From Prostheceraeus crozeri (taxonomy: Eukaryota > Platyhelminthes > Polycladida > Euryleptidae): a stretch of DNA of 64,000 nucleotides. Positions within the stretch are counted from its first letter, which is position 1; the number at the start of each line of letters is the position of its first letter. The stretch lies in NCBI GenBank assembly GCA_907163375.1, contig CAJQUW010001640.1:27831-91830 (forward strand), read 5' to 3'. Positions 1 through 12,971 of this stretch are shown in pieces. Position numbers and translations under genes: made by a program. The notes below the pieces were generated by a model that was not told the origin of the DNA, ran no database searches, and saw nothing but the letters and a program-made list of their open reading frames with translations.

Positions 1-1299
1 GCATCAAAAAAACCTTAACATCATAAGCATCCTCATAGTAGGCTATGAAGTTTGTCAAAATCAAACAGCATCTTAAATGAAAAGTTGACGATTTATAATG
101 TGCTGACTTTTTTTGTGCAATTGTAGAACGGTCTCAATAACTGAAGCATTCTTGAATCTATTGACCGCTACGTCCCGAAAAGTAGTCGAGACATTTTGCA
201 GAAGCAAATTCAGAACATAAACTTTCGAAACTTATGGAATCTGAGAAAAAATTCAATCCGTTGACATGCATATAAAAGACACTCAAAATTCAAAAGTTGC
301 TATCTGCAGAGGGCCGAGAACAGAATAGACAATGTCTGTATCAATACGTCGGTTGTTAAAGGACCTTTGATCTGAGTGCCAAGCTTCTTTGAATGACCTT
401 CTATATCTGTGGTGGCATGCGTCGAAAGATTTCGTATTTTTGCAGTCAGATTTATTTCTAATCTAACTTGTGATGGTTAGAGAATGAAAATTAAATTTGA
501 GATAGGTTCAATGGGGTCTATTTTTATCGCTGATAATCAGTGTTCATTAATTATTGTTTTGATGTTTGACCCATCCAAGATTTTTCGCAGTTGGCAAGTG
601 GGATTTGATTGGATAACTGAATAAAGTTTGTTACTTACATGTGAATATTTTAATACTTCGTTTCCTGAATATCCGAATAGTCAAGAATATGGATATAAGA
701 ATGATGGCGAATAGTCGGAGAAAAATTTGATTCACGGGATGGATGAGAAGTCAACTATGTAGTCCAAGGGAACGCAGCTGTAAAATTGAAGCAGAATAGA
801 GTATTCCATTCCATCAACAAGTCTACAATCCATGCATTTCTTATATTAAACTTGTTAAAGTTAATTAGAGTTATAAATAATAACACCAGAACACACATAC
901 AATGCAATGCATAATTTACCTATAATAGGCATTATAATCTAGAATTGACTAAATTATTACCAAGCAAGTTTCATCAGATATGGGCTAATGTCGTTTACTC
1001 ATGCTAGGACAATAGGCTTGACTGATTTTGTTGTACGCTTGTCACAGGTTATTATTCTTTGGCATCTGATCCTCTAATCTTAAATCAAGCTGTCTATGGT
1101 GACAGCACATGAAAAGAAAGACAGTGAGACAAGGTCAAGGATGTTCGTGAATTAAATGTTATCTATGGTGTGGTTCTAGAGATGTTGGAATTTTCCTGCT
1201 TGTTGAATGCGATCTATTGATGACCAATTAAAAGTACTTCATTTCATTCATGCAAGTTAATTTAGTATTCAAACTTATTGTGACTCTTGAAACTTACTA

Positions 1300-2354
1300 C
1301 ACCATTTCCACTTTAATTACAGAACTCTGCAGTTATATTTAAGAATCCAGCAGATTTATTTCAGCATTTCAAGTTTATATTTCAGATTGAAGCATTTATA
1401 TTTTTGACAACAACATTTAATTTCAGAGAATTTTTGTGCGTGTGTTTAAATCATTTATATTTCAGACTTTGTCATTTCTAATTCAGAAATTGTGTACCTT
1501 TCTGTGAGATTGTGAGAGATTTGTGTACTTTGAATAGGTCTCATGCTCCACTTCTTCAGTCTCCTCGACATCACCTCGACAGAGGGCGCAGGTAGCATTG
1601 ACGCTGTTCGTAATAGGAGCAATGCATTCGCGGTGGAATAATAATGGCAGGATTCGTAATAATGTTGCTTATGACATTGGTCTCAAACAAATTGCACAAT
1701 TATCGGACACTTGCATTGTCACCAACAGTAATTTTATCAATCATCTGTGTTAGCCAATTTATATCTTAGCCTCCTGAACACTATTCGGATCTTTGGAAGC
1801 ATTTTCTGACAACTGAGAAGTGCTTAAATTAAACTGATGCATTCTGAAATACATGTATATTTCACCGTTTCTGAAATTAAAACTTGACATCTGAATTGCA
1901 AGTGACCAATTCTGAAAGTGAAATGGGGATTTCTGAAATATAAATGACGTATTCTGAATTACTTCTAGCGTCTGAATTATAAGTGCAGATATCTCAAATT
2001 GAAATGACCGGTTCTGAAATATAAACTGCAAATCTGAAATATAAATGACACTTTCTTAAATATATATCGTCTTTTCTGGAATTCTGAAATATAAATGACT
2101 AAAAATGAATTATAAATGATCATTTCTGAAATATAAAGTCTATTTCTGAATTAGAAATGACAAAGTCTGAAATATATGTGTTGCATTCTCAAATATAAAT
2201 GATTTAAACACACGCACAAAAATTCTCTGAAATTAAAATGTTGTTGTCAAAAATATAAATGCTTCAATCTGAAATATAAACTTGAAATGCTGAAATAAAT
2301 CTGCTGAATTCTTAAATATAACTGCAGAGTTCTGTAATTAAAGTGGAAATGGTG
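1300..2354. mobile_element. TA-flanked foldback/MITE element with long inverted repeats
   Basis: The element starts CACCATTTCCACTTTAATTA and ends with its reverse complement. The inverted match runs about 200 bp inward, with one indel of about 22 bp. TA lies on both sides (1298-1299 and 2355-2356). The paralogous site at 7797-7798 has a single TA and no insert, which proves the insertion and the 2-bp target duplication. The arms are made of degenerate repeats around CTGAAATATAAATGA, spaced about 20-30 bp. There is no transposase, so it is non-autonomous. The TA target fits the Tc1/mariner superfamily, but the family is not recognised. It inserted after the segment was duplicated. Confidence 0.9.
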
Positions 2355-2356
2355 TA

Positions 2357-5300
2357 GAATGCTACGATTTAAACTAATAAATTTGCACAAAACATCAGCA
2401 AGTCAGCCATTTTCTATCAACATTATTTGGATAAACGATAATGTAGCAATTAGTATTAACGAATTAGTAGTAATTTTCATCGGATATTCATCGACTTATA
2501 ATTTCGTTTTGACATGATGCTGTTTACCGGTAGAATAAGAATTCCGTGCAACTGCAATCGAAGCGGAACAAATGTGAATTTATAATGAAACCCATGTGAA
2601 ATCGTTGAAATCACTTGCAAATAGATAATGCTGCAATTATGATGTTTCATTTGTCGTTGCAACGATGAAAGTTAGCAAATTTTGAAGTTACAAGTTTTTA
2701 AAATCAAATCAATCAATTTTCTGTACAAAAAAGGAGAGCTATACTCCGGTTCATCGAATCCATCGAGCCAATTTACCATCATCGGGCATGTTGATGTAGC
2801 ACAAAAGTCGGTGTCAGCAAATAATCGACCAAGTAAGCACCTTTTTGTGCGACCTATTTTTCCTTATTGTTATAGAAATATATGATAGATTTCTTCATTG
2901 AAGTCACTTTGCTCAGCCATTTCAAAACAGAGTCTATTCTTTCTCGGACATCCTGTATCTGCCATATTTCTTCAAATAATAGCCGCCCTCGAATAGTCGC
3001 TGCGTCTACTATTCCAAGCTATGAATCCAGGCAATTAGATCAATTCGTTTACCTCAATTTAGGCACTCACCATCTGAGTTCTGCATCATAAGTGTTAGTA
3101 GCGGTGGATTTTGAGAATTATCCTTATTTCAGCTAAGCTTCCATGTACGACATGATCAAAAATAGATTGCCAGAAAAAATAAAAAATGCATGTACAGCAC
3201 CAGCTTTGGTGTTGGAACCGATTAATATCAATTATCATTATCTGATATTATCAACTGATTATCAACTTAATAACAACTGAAAGGACCCTGTGATTGCTGT
3301 TGCCACTTCAAATGAAAATGGGTATAATTTGCCTTGAGAAGCCGTCGTAGACGGCAGAAATCGATTGGCATTTAAGCAAATTTGAGTTCTGATTCTCCCG
3401 TAGGTAGGACCTAGCACTAGCATGTCCGACTTGTATTTCTACCAATAACGTCCATTTCGTTAAAAAAGAAGAAATTTTCAAAAATCAACTGATAAGTCAT
3501 TTTAAAAGCTGATTACCTTAATTCTATCTATTTTCATTGATTTTTGATAACTTGAGTCCAAGCTGAATCTTTTTGTGCATTGGTAATTGCACTAAATTCC
3601 GAGCAAAGAATATAGTCTGACACTTAAATAGGGGTTTTGCCATCATATTTGTATGCATAATGATGCTAAAAGGCATTGTCTTGCATGCATGTCAGCCATT
3701 TCATGTGTGAGAAAACAAGGCAATCAGTCACTGACATTCACTTAATTATCGTATTATACAATTTTCTAACAACTATTTTTTTTAATTTGGCTATAATAGT
3801 TGTAGGCCTAATAGCTTTGCTATACCGGTTTGCATTGAGCAGTCATATCTGCGCAAATATGGAAGCGGTAGATATAATACTTCAATTTTACATGAAAACA
3901 TTGAATGCAATTTCAGTTAGTGCATGATTTACACCGTGATGTCTTTACGAGGCATGAATTCCATACAGTCGAACTACAAACCTCTTCAACTTCATAGCTG
4001 ATTTCTACATGAGATCCGAGAACAATGCCTGAATTCTGTGGAGCTCTTACTCTTATACATTGTATTTGAACACGTGCTTTTACGTGGATTACCAAGCCTT
4101 CAGTTCGTGGATCACTTGAATTCTTCAATAGTTGCTTCATAAAGCTCAATATATAAGTTTTTCGAGAATCTTATCTGATGCTTGTGTGAAGTATGAATTC
4201 AAGCCATATCCAACAAATTATTCCACAACGACATCAGCCATTTTCTAGATGCGCAACTTGTAGTACAGAGCTATCATCAACATAGAATTGATCTACACCC
4301 ACTTTGAGATGATCAGCAAATAATATCAGAAATTGCTTTTTCTTTCACTGTCATCGCATAAGGATTGATGTGCATGGTTGAAAACATGAAATCACATTTC
4401 TTCTTCTTGTTTGGTATTTCAGGGTCATTTCTTCGATGTTAATTTAATAAAACACGTGCAAAGCACATGCTGAATAGTTCAGGTTGCATGTCATATTCAC
4501 GTCTACTTTTACAAGTCATCTGCGCATTTCGTCAAATTTGATGAAATGGACGTTTTTGGTAAGCTTTTTTAAAATAAGATACGATAAGAGTGTAGCAAAA
4601 CAGAATCTTTAAAAAGAAATAAAATGATGATAAAAGCATGAAGAACGATAGCATACAAGCTTCAGTACCTGTTATCGGATGAACAATATTTACAGCAATA
4701 TAATTATCTATGGACGTTCCAGCATAGAGTAGGGATATATATGTAGAGTGTCGACTCAAAAAAGTGTCTGTATACAGTGAAAATTTTTATATGAAAAGAT
4801 TCAGTTTTTTGCGGAGATTACGTTCCCGTGGTCCAAAAAATTATTTAAGCAGCTTTTGAAAAAAGTCAAAATTTGCCAATTTATATACTACCGATATGAC
4901 TCTCCTATTTAAGTAGTATGAAACAAGTTGTATATCAAAAGGAATGAATATTTGATAATAACCATCCTAACTAAGCGGAAATCAAGCTGATTATCACGTG
5001 AATTTCATGAATTGTATTATAATGAAATTCTTCATGAAAAAGTCGCTATATTATTCGTGCTTTCTTTGCTAAAGTATCAAGTTTTAATTCAATTTTCACT
5101 GGCATGATTTTATAATTCACTAAATTCATGTTTCACTTCTTGAATCTGAATACCGATGTGGACCCATTTACATCTTTCAAAGTTAAATGAAGTCATTGTC
5201 TTGGATTATGTGATTTTGCTGTGTCAGTGGCAGTATGCCTGTGATATGATCACGCTTAAGAAAATACTCTTGAGCTTAGGTTGAGCATGAAAGTAATAGG

Positions 5301-5612
5301 AGCCTGCTAAGTTAACAAACATTACCTCTTCAAGGCTGTCATGACATGGAGAATCTGCAAAATACCATCATTCCTTCTGCATTACTATCATGATCAGTCA
5401 ATTCCGTTGTAATTTCTGCAAAACTGCAAATATCTGCACATCTCACATTTGGTGCGATGAGTTCATTTAATAAAATCGAAAGTGCATGCACATTGGGGAT
5501 TTGATAAATGCGGAGTTACCACTCTACCTAATATACCTACTCTATGCGCTCTAGTGTTAAAATCCCCGCCGCGGATCAACATACTGATCAAGAGAGAGCT
5601 TCGAAAAAACTA
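2357..5612. other. Non-coding part of duplication copy 1
   Basis: AT-rich sequence repeated at 7799-11064. I saw no protein family. Small ORFs at 2682-3091, 3676-3927 and 4532-4759 recur in copy 2 simply because the DNA is duplicated. Confidence 0.6.
4741..4880. repeat. Dispersed repeat of about 130 bp, member 1
   Basis: The block around GTCTGTATACAGTGAAAA and AAAAGATTCAGTTTTTTG recurs at 10198-10330 through the tandem duplication, and in diverged form at 62560-62695. It shows no coding potential; family unknown. Confidence 0.6.
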
Positions 5613-6489
5613 CCGGGTGTCCCACAGCGAACCCCCCCTGCCCCCCCAAACGATTTCCATCATTATCTCAAATTATAATATAGCCTACATTGATACGCTA
5701 TTTGTTATTTGTATTTGTATTTTTAATATATTATAGTATCCGCAGAAATATATTTTCCCTTGAATTACATTGATACGTTGTGATCAAAAGGTCATTATTC
5801 CCTTATTAGAGTAATTTCTGCAGTTCATACAAAGCACGAAACGCGTCTTAATTAAACTTTTATAATTTATGTTCAATATGTTGACCATTTTCCTGCACAG
5901 AGTCGAATTCTAGTTTGAACAGCTTCCGAACATACTTTTCTACATAAAAGCTCGTCTATGTCACGAAACACACTACGAATACAGTCTTCCAATTCATCCA
6001 AGGTTTGAGGATGACTCCTGTATACAATCTCTTTACGTGTCCCTAAAGAAAAAAATCACACGGTGTTAAGTCTGGTGATATTGGAGGCCATTCCAAAAGG
6101 ATACCACGGCGTCCAATCCAGCGGTTGGGAAAATTACTGTGTGAGTAATTTATGACGGAACGGTAATAATGCGCCGGTGCCCCATCCTGTATGAAAATGC
6201 TCCCAAGATCGGTGATTGGCGGCAGCACGCTTTGCAGCATACTAAGATAATTCCCTCCTTTGACAGTCTCTCGAAAGAAGAATGGCTCCGTCACACCTCG
6301 GGATGAAATGCCAGCCCACACTGTTACACCACGTTGGTCCATGGACTTGGTGCTTAGACGAAGCTCGTTGTGATCTGACCAATAAACTGAATTGTGGCGA
6401 TTCACAGTTCCGTTTAAAAAGAACTTCGCCCCGTCTGTCCAGACAACTTTATAGATCAATTGGTGATCTCGTTCCAATAAAGTAGTAAG
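5613..6489 (-). mobile_element. Mariner element, truncated by the duplication junction (copy 1)
   Basis: The left end CCGGGTGTCCCACAGCGAAC follows TA at 5611-5612 and matches the intact copy at 11065. The element is cut at about 6489, where sequence changes to the unrelated stretch 6490-6879, so the right terminal repeat is absent. This break marks the join of the tandem duplication. Confidence 0.88.
5873..6485 (-). pseudogene. Mariner transposase, C-terminal half
   Basis: This is the C-terminal half of the transposase described at 11330-12361, with motifs WTDGA, QDGAPAHY and SPDLTPCDFFL. The N-terminal helix-turn-helix part is lost at the duplication junction. It shares with the other copy a TAG where the family has a TGG tryptophan just after DFFL. 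It also has a one-base loss just beyond that point (CTTTACG here, CTTTTACG in copy 2). It cannot encode an active enzyme. Confidence 0.85.
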
Positions 6490-6879
6490 CTTGCATGAAG
6501 CTTCATTTCCATTCTAGAGGCTTTACTACGAGTATCATCAATTTCTATTATTGTAGTCAGCATCAGATAAACAATTTGTCTTTGAGCATGATCAAGTGGC
6601 TTCACGGAATTTTCATACAAGGAATCTCAAGGTCAAAGTTTTGACGATCGTTGTATGAAAATGTAAGCAAAGAGTGCCGATTTTTTGCAGTTTTGCTTGA
6701 GCTTGCTATCACTCGATATTCACTTTGTCGTTCAAGAGGGCATTGATGGACAATCCATTGGTGCAATTCATTTGACTGAACAACTAGCGGTCTCTAAAAA
6801 ATCTCAAGTTAGGCAAAAACTTTAATTTTTCATTCTTTAGCCCATTCTGACCAGTTGACCATAAGCAAACTTGCACCAT
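6490..6879. other. Spacer at the duplication junction
   Basis: Non-coding sequence that has no counterpart elsewhere in the window. It is probably the left part of the duplicated unit, whose first copy would lie left of position 1. Confidence 0.5.
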
Positions 6880-9800
6880 GCATCAAAAGAACCTTAACAT
6901 CATAAGCATCCTCATAGTAGGCTATGAAGTTTGTCAAAATCAAACAGCATCTTAAATGAAAAGTTGACGATTTATAATGTGTTGACTTTTTTTGTGCTAT
7001 TGTGAAACGGTCTCAATAACTGAAGCATTCTTGAATCTATTGACCGCTACGTCCCGAAAATTAGTCGAGACATTTTGCAGAAGCAAATTCAGAACATAAA
7101 CTTTTGATCGGATAACTGAATAAAGTTTGTTACTTACATGTAAATATTTTAATACTTTGTTTCCTGAATATCCGAATAGTCAAGAATATGGATATAAGAA
7201 TGATGGCGAATAGTCGGAGTAAAATTTGATTCACGGGATGGATGAGAAGTCAACTATGTAGCCCAAGGTAACGCAGCTGTAAAATTGAAGCAGAATAGAG
7301 TATTCCATTCCATCAACAAGTCTACAATCCATGCATTTCTTATATTAAACTTGTTAAAGTTAATTAGAGTTATAAATAATAACACCAGAATACACATACA
7401 ATGCAATGCATAATTTACCTATAATAGGCATTATAATCTAGAATTGACTAAATTATTACGAAGCAAGTTTCATCAGATATAGGCTAATGTCGTTGACTCA
7501 TGCTAGGACAATAGGCTTGACTGATTTTGTTGTACGCTTGTCACAGGTCATTATTCTTTGGCAACTGATCCTCTAATCTTAAATCAAGCTGTCTATGGTG
7601 ACAGCACATGAAAAGAAAGACAGTGAGACAAGGTCAAGGATGTTCGTGAATTAAATGTTATCTATGGTGTGGTTCTAGAGATGTTGGAATTTTCCTGCTT
7701 GTTGAATGCGATCTATTGATGACCAATTAAAAGTACTTCATTTCATTCATGCAAGTTAATTTAGTATTCAAACTTATTGTGACTCTTGAAACTTACTAGA
7801 ATGCTACGATTTAAACTAATAAATTTGCACAAAACATCAGCAAGTCAGCCATTTTCTATCAACATTATTTGGATAAACGATAATGTAGCAATTAGTATTA
7901 ACGAATTAGTAGTAATTTTCATCGGATATTCATCGACTTCTAAATTTCGTTTTGACATGATGCTGTTTACCGGTAGAATAAGAATTCCTTGCAACTGCAA
8001 TCGAAGCGGAACAAATGTGAATTTATAATGAAACCCATGTGAAATCGTTGAAATCACTTGCAAATAGATAATGCTGCAATTATGATGTTTCATTTGTCGT
8101 TGCAACGATGAAAGTTAGCAAATTTTAAAGTTGCAAGTTTTTAAAATCAAATTAATCAATTTTCTGCACAGAAAAGGATACTATTCTATACTATACTCCG
8201 GTTCATCGAATCCATCGAGCCAATTTACCATCATCGCGCATGCTGATGTAGCACAAAAGTCGGTGTCAGCAAATAATCGACCAAGTAAGCACCTTTTTGT
8301 GCGACCTATTTTTCCTTATTGTTATAGAAATATATGATAGATTTCTTCATTGAAGTCACTTTGCTCAGCCATTTCATAACAGAGTCTATTCTTTCTCGGA
8401 CATCCTGTATCTGCCATATTTCTTCAAATAATAGCCGCCCTCGAATAGTCGCTGCGTCTACTATTCCAAGCTATGAATCCAGGCAATTAGATCAATTCGT
8501 TTACCTCAATTTAGGCACTCACCATCTGAGTTCTGCATCATAAGTGTTAGTAGCGGTGGATTTTGAGAATTATCCTTATTTCAGCTAAGCTTCCATGTAC
8601 GACATGATCAAAAATAGATTGCCAGAAAAAATAAAAAATGCATGTACAGCACCAGCTTTGGTGTTGGAACCGATTAATATCAATTATCATTATCTGATAT
8701 TATCAACTGATTATCAACTTAATAACAACTGAAAGGACCCTGTGATTGCTGTTGCCACTTCAAATGAAAATGGGTATAATTTGCCTTGAGAAGCCGTCGT
8801 AGACGGCAGAAATCGATTGGCATTTAAGCAAATTTGAGTTCTGATTCTCCCGTAGGTAGGACCTAGCACTAGCATGTCCGACTTGTATTTCTACCAATAA
8901 CGTCCATTTCGTTAAAAAAGAAGAAATTTTCAAAAATCAACTGATAAGTCATTTTAAAAGCTGATTACCTTAATTCTATCTATTTTCATTGATTTTTGAT
9001 AACTTGAGTCCAAGCTGAATCTTTTTGTGCATTGGTAATTGCACTAAATTCCGAGCAAAGAATATAGTCTGACACTTAAATAGGGGTTTTGCCATCATAT
9101 TTGTATGCATAATGATGCTAAAAGGCATTGTCTTGCATGCATGTCAGCCATTTCATGTGTGAGAAAACAAGGCAATCAGTCACTGACATTCACTTAATTA
9201 TCGTATTATACAATTTTCTAACAACTATTTTTTTTAATTTGGCTATAATAGTTGTAGGCCTAATAGCTTTGCTATGCCGGTTTGCATTGAGCAATCATAT
9301 CTGCGCAAATATGGAAGCAGTAGATATAATACTTCAATTTTACATGAAAACATTGAATGCAATTTCAGTTAGTGCATGATTTACACCGTGATGTCTTTAC
9401 GAGGCATGAATTCCATACAGTCGAAATACAAACCTCTTCAACTTCATAGCTGATTTCTACATGAGATCCCAGAACAATGCCTGAATTCTGTGCAGCGCTT
9501 ACTCTTGTACATTATATTTGAACACTTGCTTTTACGTGGATTACCAAGCCTTCAGTTCGTGGATCACTTGAATTCTTCAATAGTTGCTTCATAAAGCTCA
9601 ATATATAAGTTTTTCGAGAATCTTATCTGATGCTTGTGTGAAGTATGAATTCAAGCCATATCCAACAAATTATTCCACAACGACATCAGCCATTTTCTAG
9701 ATGCGCAACTTGTAGTACAGAGCTATCATCAACATAGAATTGATCTACACCCACTTTGAGATGATCAGCAAATAATATCAGAAATTGCTTTTTCTTTCAC

Positions 9801-11948
9801 TGTCATCGCATAAGGATTGATGTGCATGGTTGAAAACATGAAATCACATTTCTTCTTCTTGTTTGGTATTTCAGGGTCATTTCTTCGATGTTAATTTAAT
9901 AAAACACGTGCAAAGCACATGCTGAATAGTTCAGGTTGCATGTCATATTCACGTCTACTTTTACAAGTCATCTGCGCATTTCGTCAAATTTGATGAAATG
10001 GACGTTTTTGGTAAGCTTTTTTAAAATAAGATACGATAAGAGTGTAGCAAAACAGAATCTTTAAAAAGAAATAAAATGATGATAAAAGCATGAAGAACGA
10101 TAGCATACAAGCTTCAGTACCTGTTATCGGATGAACAATATTTACAGCAATATAATTATCTATGGACGTTCCAGCATAGAGTAGGGATATATATGTAGAG
10201 TGTCGACTCAAAAAAGTGTCTGTATACAGTGAAAATTTTTATATGAAAAGATTCAGTTTTTTGCGGAGATTACGTTCCCGTGGTCCAAAAAATTATTTAA
10301 GCAGCTTTTGAAAAAAGTCAAAATTTGCCAATTTATATACTACCGATATGACTCTCCTATTTAAGTAGTATGAAACAAGTTGTATATCAAAAGGAATGAA
10401 TATTTGATAATAACCATCCTAACTAAGCGGAAATCAAGCTGATTATCACGTGAATTTCATGAATTGTATTATAATGAAATTCTTCATGAAAAAGTCGCTA
10501 TATTATTCGTGCTTTCTTTGCTAAAGTATCAAGTTTTTAATTCAATTTTCACTGGCATGATTTATAATTCACTAAATTCATGTTTCACTTCTTGAATCTG
10601 AATACCGATGTGGACCCATTTACATCTTTCAAAGTTAAATGAAGTCATTGTCTTGGATTATGTGATTTTGCTGTGTCAGTGGCAGTATGCCTGTGATATG
10701 ATCACGCTTAAGAAAATACTCTTGAGCTTAGGTTGAGCATGAAAGTAATAGGAACCTGCTAAGTTAACAAACATTACCTCTTCAAGGCTGTCATGACATG
10801 GAGAATCTGCAAAATACCATCATTCCTTCTGCATTACTATCATGATCAGTCAATTCCGTTGTAATTTCTGCAAAACTGCAAATATCTGCACATCTCACAT
10901 TTGGTGCGATGAGTTTATTTAATAAAATCGAAAGTGCATGCACATTGGGGATTTGATAAATGCGGAGTTACCACTCTACCTAATATACCTACTCTATGCG
11001 CTCTAGTGTTAAAATCCCCGCCGCGGATCAACATACTGATCAAGAGAGAGCTTCGAAAAAACTACCGGGTGTCCCACAGCGAACCCCCCCTGCCCCCCCA
11101 AACGATTTCCATCATTATCTCAAATTATAATATAGCCTACATTGATACGCTATTTGTTATTTGTATTTGTATTTTTAATATATTATAGTATCCGCAGAAA
11201 TATATTTTCTCTTGAATTACATTGATACGTTGTGATCAAAAGGTCATTATTAATAGACCTTATTAGAGTAATTTCTGCAGTTCATACAAAGCACGAAACG
11301 CGTCTTAATTAAACTTTTATAATTTATGTTCAATATGTTGACCATTTTCCTGCACAGAGTCGAATTCTAGTTTGAACAGCTTCCGAACATACTTTTCTAC
11401 ATAAAAGCTCGTCTATGTCACGAAACACACTACGAATACAGTCTTCCAATTCATCCAAGGTTTGAGGATGACTCCTGTATACAATCTCTTTTACGTGTCC
11501 CTAAAGAAAAAAATCACACGGTGTTAAGTCTGGTGATATTGGAGGCCATTCCAAAAGGATACCACGGCGTCCAATCCAGCGGTTGGGAAAATTACTGTGT
11601 GAGTAATTTATGACGGAACGGTAATAATGCGCCGGTGCCCCATCCTGCATGAAAATGCTCCCAAGATCGGTGATTCGCGGCAGCACGCTTTGCAGCATAC
11701 TAAGATAATTCTCTCCTTTGACAGTCTCTCGAAAGAAGAATGGCTCCGTCACACCTCGGGATGAAATGCCAGCCCACACTGTTACACCACGTTGGTCCAT
11801 GGACTTGGTGCTTAGACGAAGCTCGTTGTGATCTGACCAATAAACTGAATTGTGGCGATTCACAGTTCCGTTTAAAAAGAACTTCGCCCCGTCTGTCCAG
11901 ACAACTTTATAGATCAATTGGTGACCTCGTTCCAATAAACGTAGTAAG
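6880..11948. repeat. Tandem segmental duplication, copy 2
   Basis: Second copy of 1-6489. It lacks about 380 bp relative to copy 1 (226-606), joined at about 7105 across three to four bases of microhomology, and it lacks the foldback element (empty site at 7797-7798). It continues into a mariner element that is complete here, so homology with copy 1 stops at 11948 inside the transposase gene. Confidence 0.9.
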
Positions 11949-12600
11949 TCCTCACAAAAAATCAAACGTCGATCAGGATCGTCTTCATTAAGTTCTTGAT
12001 GCAACGAGAAGTGATAGCTTTTCAATCCCAAGTCGACTTTCAGAATTCGATGAACAGTAGATTTTGAAATGTCAAGATCAGCGGATGCCTTGCGGATAGA
12101 GAAATTATCACCCATTTCAGTGATAGCACCGGCAACCGCGGCTACCTGTTCACTATGGCTTTCATTTGATGGTATACCATGTCCCTCTTCGTCAACTCTT
12201 CCAGTGGACTCAAATCTCTTAATCAATGATGGAATCGATTTCCTATCAATTGGTCTTCCATACGTGCCTTCAAAGCGTCGAACTACTTCACGATAATTGC
12301 CAGTTTGATAATAGCTTTTCACAATGAGCACGCGTTCCTCAATCGTGTGGCGACGTGACATGAATAATTGTAAATGATTAAACATGAAGCAACATTTCAG
12401 TTAGAAATTTGAATTTGAATTTGAATTTGCAATTATTGTTTGCGAAATGAAGACAAGCGCTATTCGATATCCTAATGATAGCATACACTGATATCTAACA
12501 ACAACCCAAGCTGCTCTTATCAAGCCGAAGTCACCAAACTTCAAGTAAATAATCTTGATTTTGTGTTGGGGGGGAGGGGGGTTCGCTGTGGGACACCCGG
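11065..12600 (-). mobile_element. Mariner (DD37D-type) transposon, complete ends
   Basis: The 1536-bp element begins CCGGGTGTCCCACAGCGAAC and ends with the inverted copy. TA lies at 11063-11064 and 12601-12602. The terminal repeats are about 26 bp and run into C-rich (left) and G-rich (right) tracts. One transposase gene on the minus strand fills the inside. The element was present before the segment was duplicated, since copy 1 carries its left part. Confidence 0.92.
11330..12361 (-). pseudogene. Mariner transposase, one nonsense codon
   Basis: The reading frame starts at MSRRHTIEERV (12361); an upstream in-frame Met at 12385 is less likely because homology begins at MSRR. Residues 1-60 form a helix-turn-helix region of the DUF4817 kind, followed by a second helix-turn-helix (SIRKASADLDISKSTVHRIL). 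The catalytic aspartates are D157 (WTDGA), D240 (QDGAPAHY) and D278 (SPDLTP), so D240 and D278 are 37 residues apart. A TAG at 11501-11503 stands where relatives have the tryptophan of FFLWG. The same frame then stays open (GHVKEIVYRSHPQTLDELED) to a TGA at 11330-11332, giving 343 codons. The stop is shared with the truncated copy at 5873-6485, so it predates the duplication. In mariners the enzyme cuts and pastes DNA at TA sites. Confidence 0.88.
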
Positions 12601-12602
12601 TA

Positions 12603-12971
12603 TGTATGAAAGAATGCGAATATGAGATTCGAATTAGACTGACAGCAGATATCAAAGCAAAACTTCTGGAAGAAATAGTCAATGAAATGATTGAATATTC
12701 AAATGAACATTATGACAGCGAAGAAGCAGAACTCAGAGAAAATCAATGGAGAGAAATAATTAATGGTGAAGAAGAAAAAAGCAGTGTTATTTGGGAGAAC
12801 GAAAGATTGTTTTTTAATTCAGACGAACATTTAGTAAATATAAACACGAAAACAAATTTATTTACAAACAGACGAATTTTAAATTTTGTCATCATAAGAA
12901 ATCTTCTAGTGATAATAGATTTAACAAGAGACAAAATCACTTTTATAGAAGAAACCAGAACTCTAACATGA
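12603..12971 (+). CDS. Unrecognised open frame next to the mariner
   Basis: An open frame of about 120 codons right after the mariner, continuing upstream into its terminal repeat. The peptide is acidic and helix-prone (KAKLLEEIVNEMIEY, YDSEEAELRENQWREII) and then turns into a hydrophobic stretch (RRILNFVIIRNLLVIIDL). I recognise no family. The frame next to it has an N/R/Q-rich stretch with CHNCRIPERRRK, slightly like a nucleic-acid-binding zinc knuckle but not a proper one. It could be a host exon fragment or the decayed coding part of an older repeat. Weak evidence. Confidence 0.25.
   Translation, partial: CMKECEYEIRIRLTADIKAKLLEEIVNEMIEYSNEHYDSEEAELRENQWREIINGEEEKSSVIWENERLFFNSDEHLVNINTKTNLFTNRRILNFVIIRNLLVIIDLTRDKITFIEETRTLT

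Larger units (their letters stand above)
1..6489. repeat. Tandem segmental duplication, copy 1
   Basis: This stretch matches about 6880-11948 nearly base for base; position 1 aligns with 6880. The offset shrinks from 6879 to 5452 because copy 1 has a 1055-bp insertion (1300-2354) and a segment at about 226-606 that copy 2 lacks. Differences elsewhere are scattered single bases, roughly one percent by eye. The copy probably starts left of the window. Homology stops at about 6489 inside a mariner element. No host gene was seen: short ORFs occur at the same places in both copies but look like chance. An unmerged second haplotype in the assembly would look the same. Confidence 0.9.

Noticed and set aside
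1759-2031. 90-codon minus-strand ORF rich in FxFQ repeats
   Set aside because: It lies inside the foldback element and reflects its AT-rich short repeats, not a protein.
2682-3927. Short ORFs of 67-83 codons repeated at 8131-9379
   Set aside because: They recur because the DNA is duplicated. No domain, and changes between copies do not favour silent sites.
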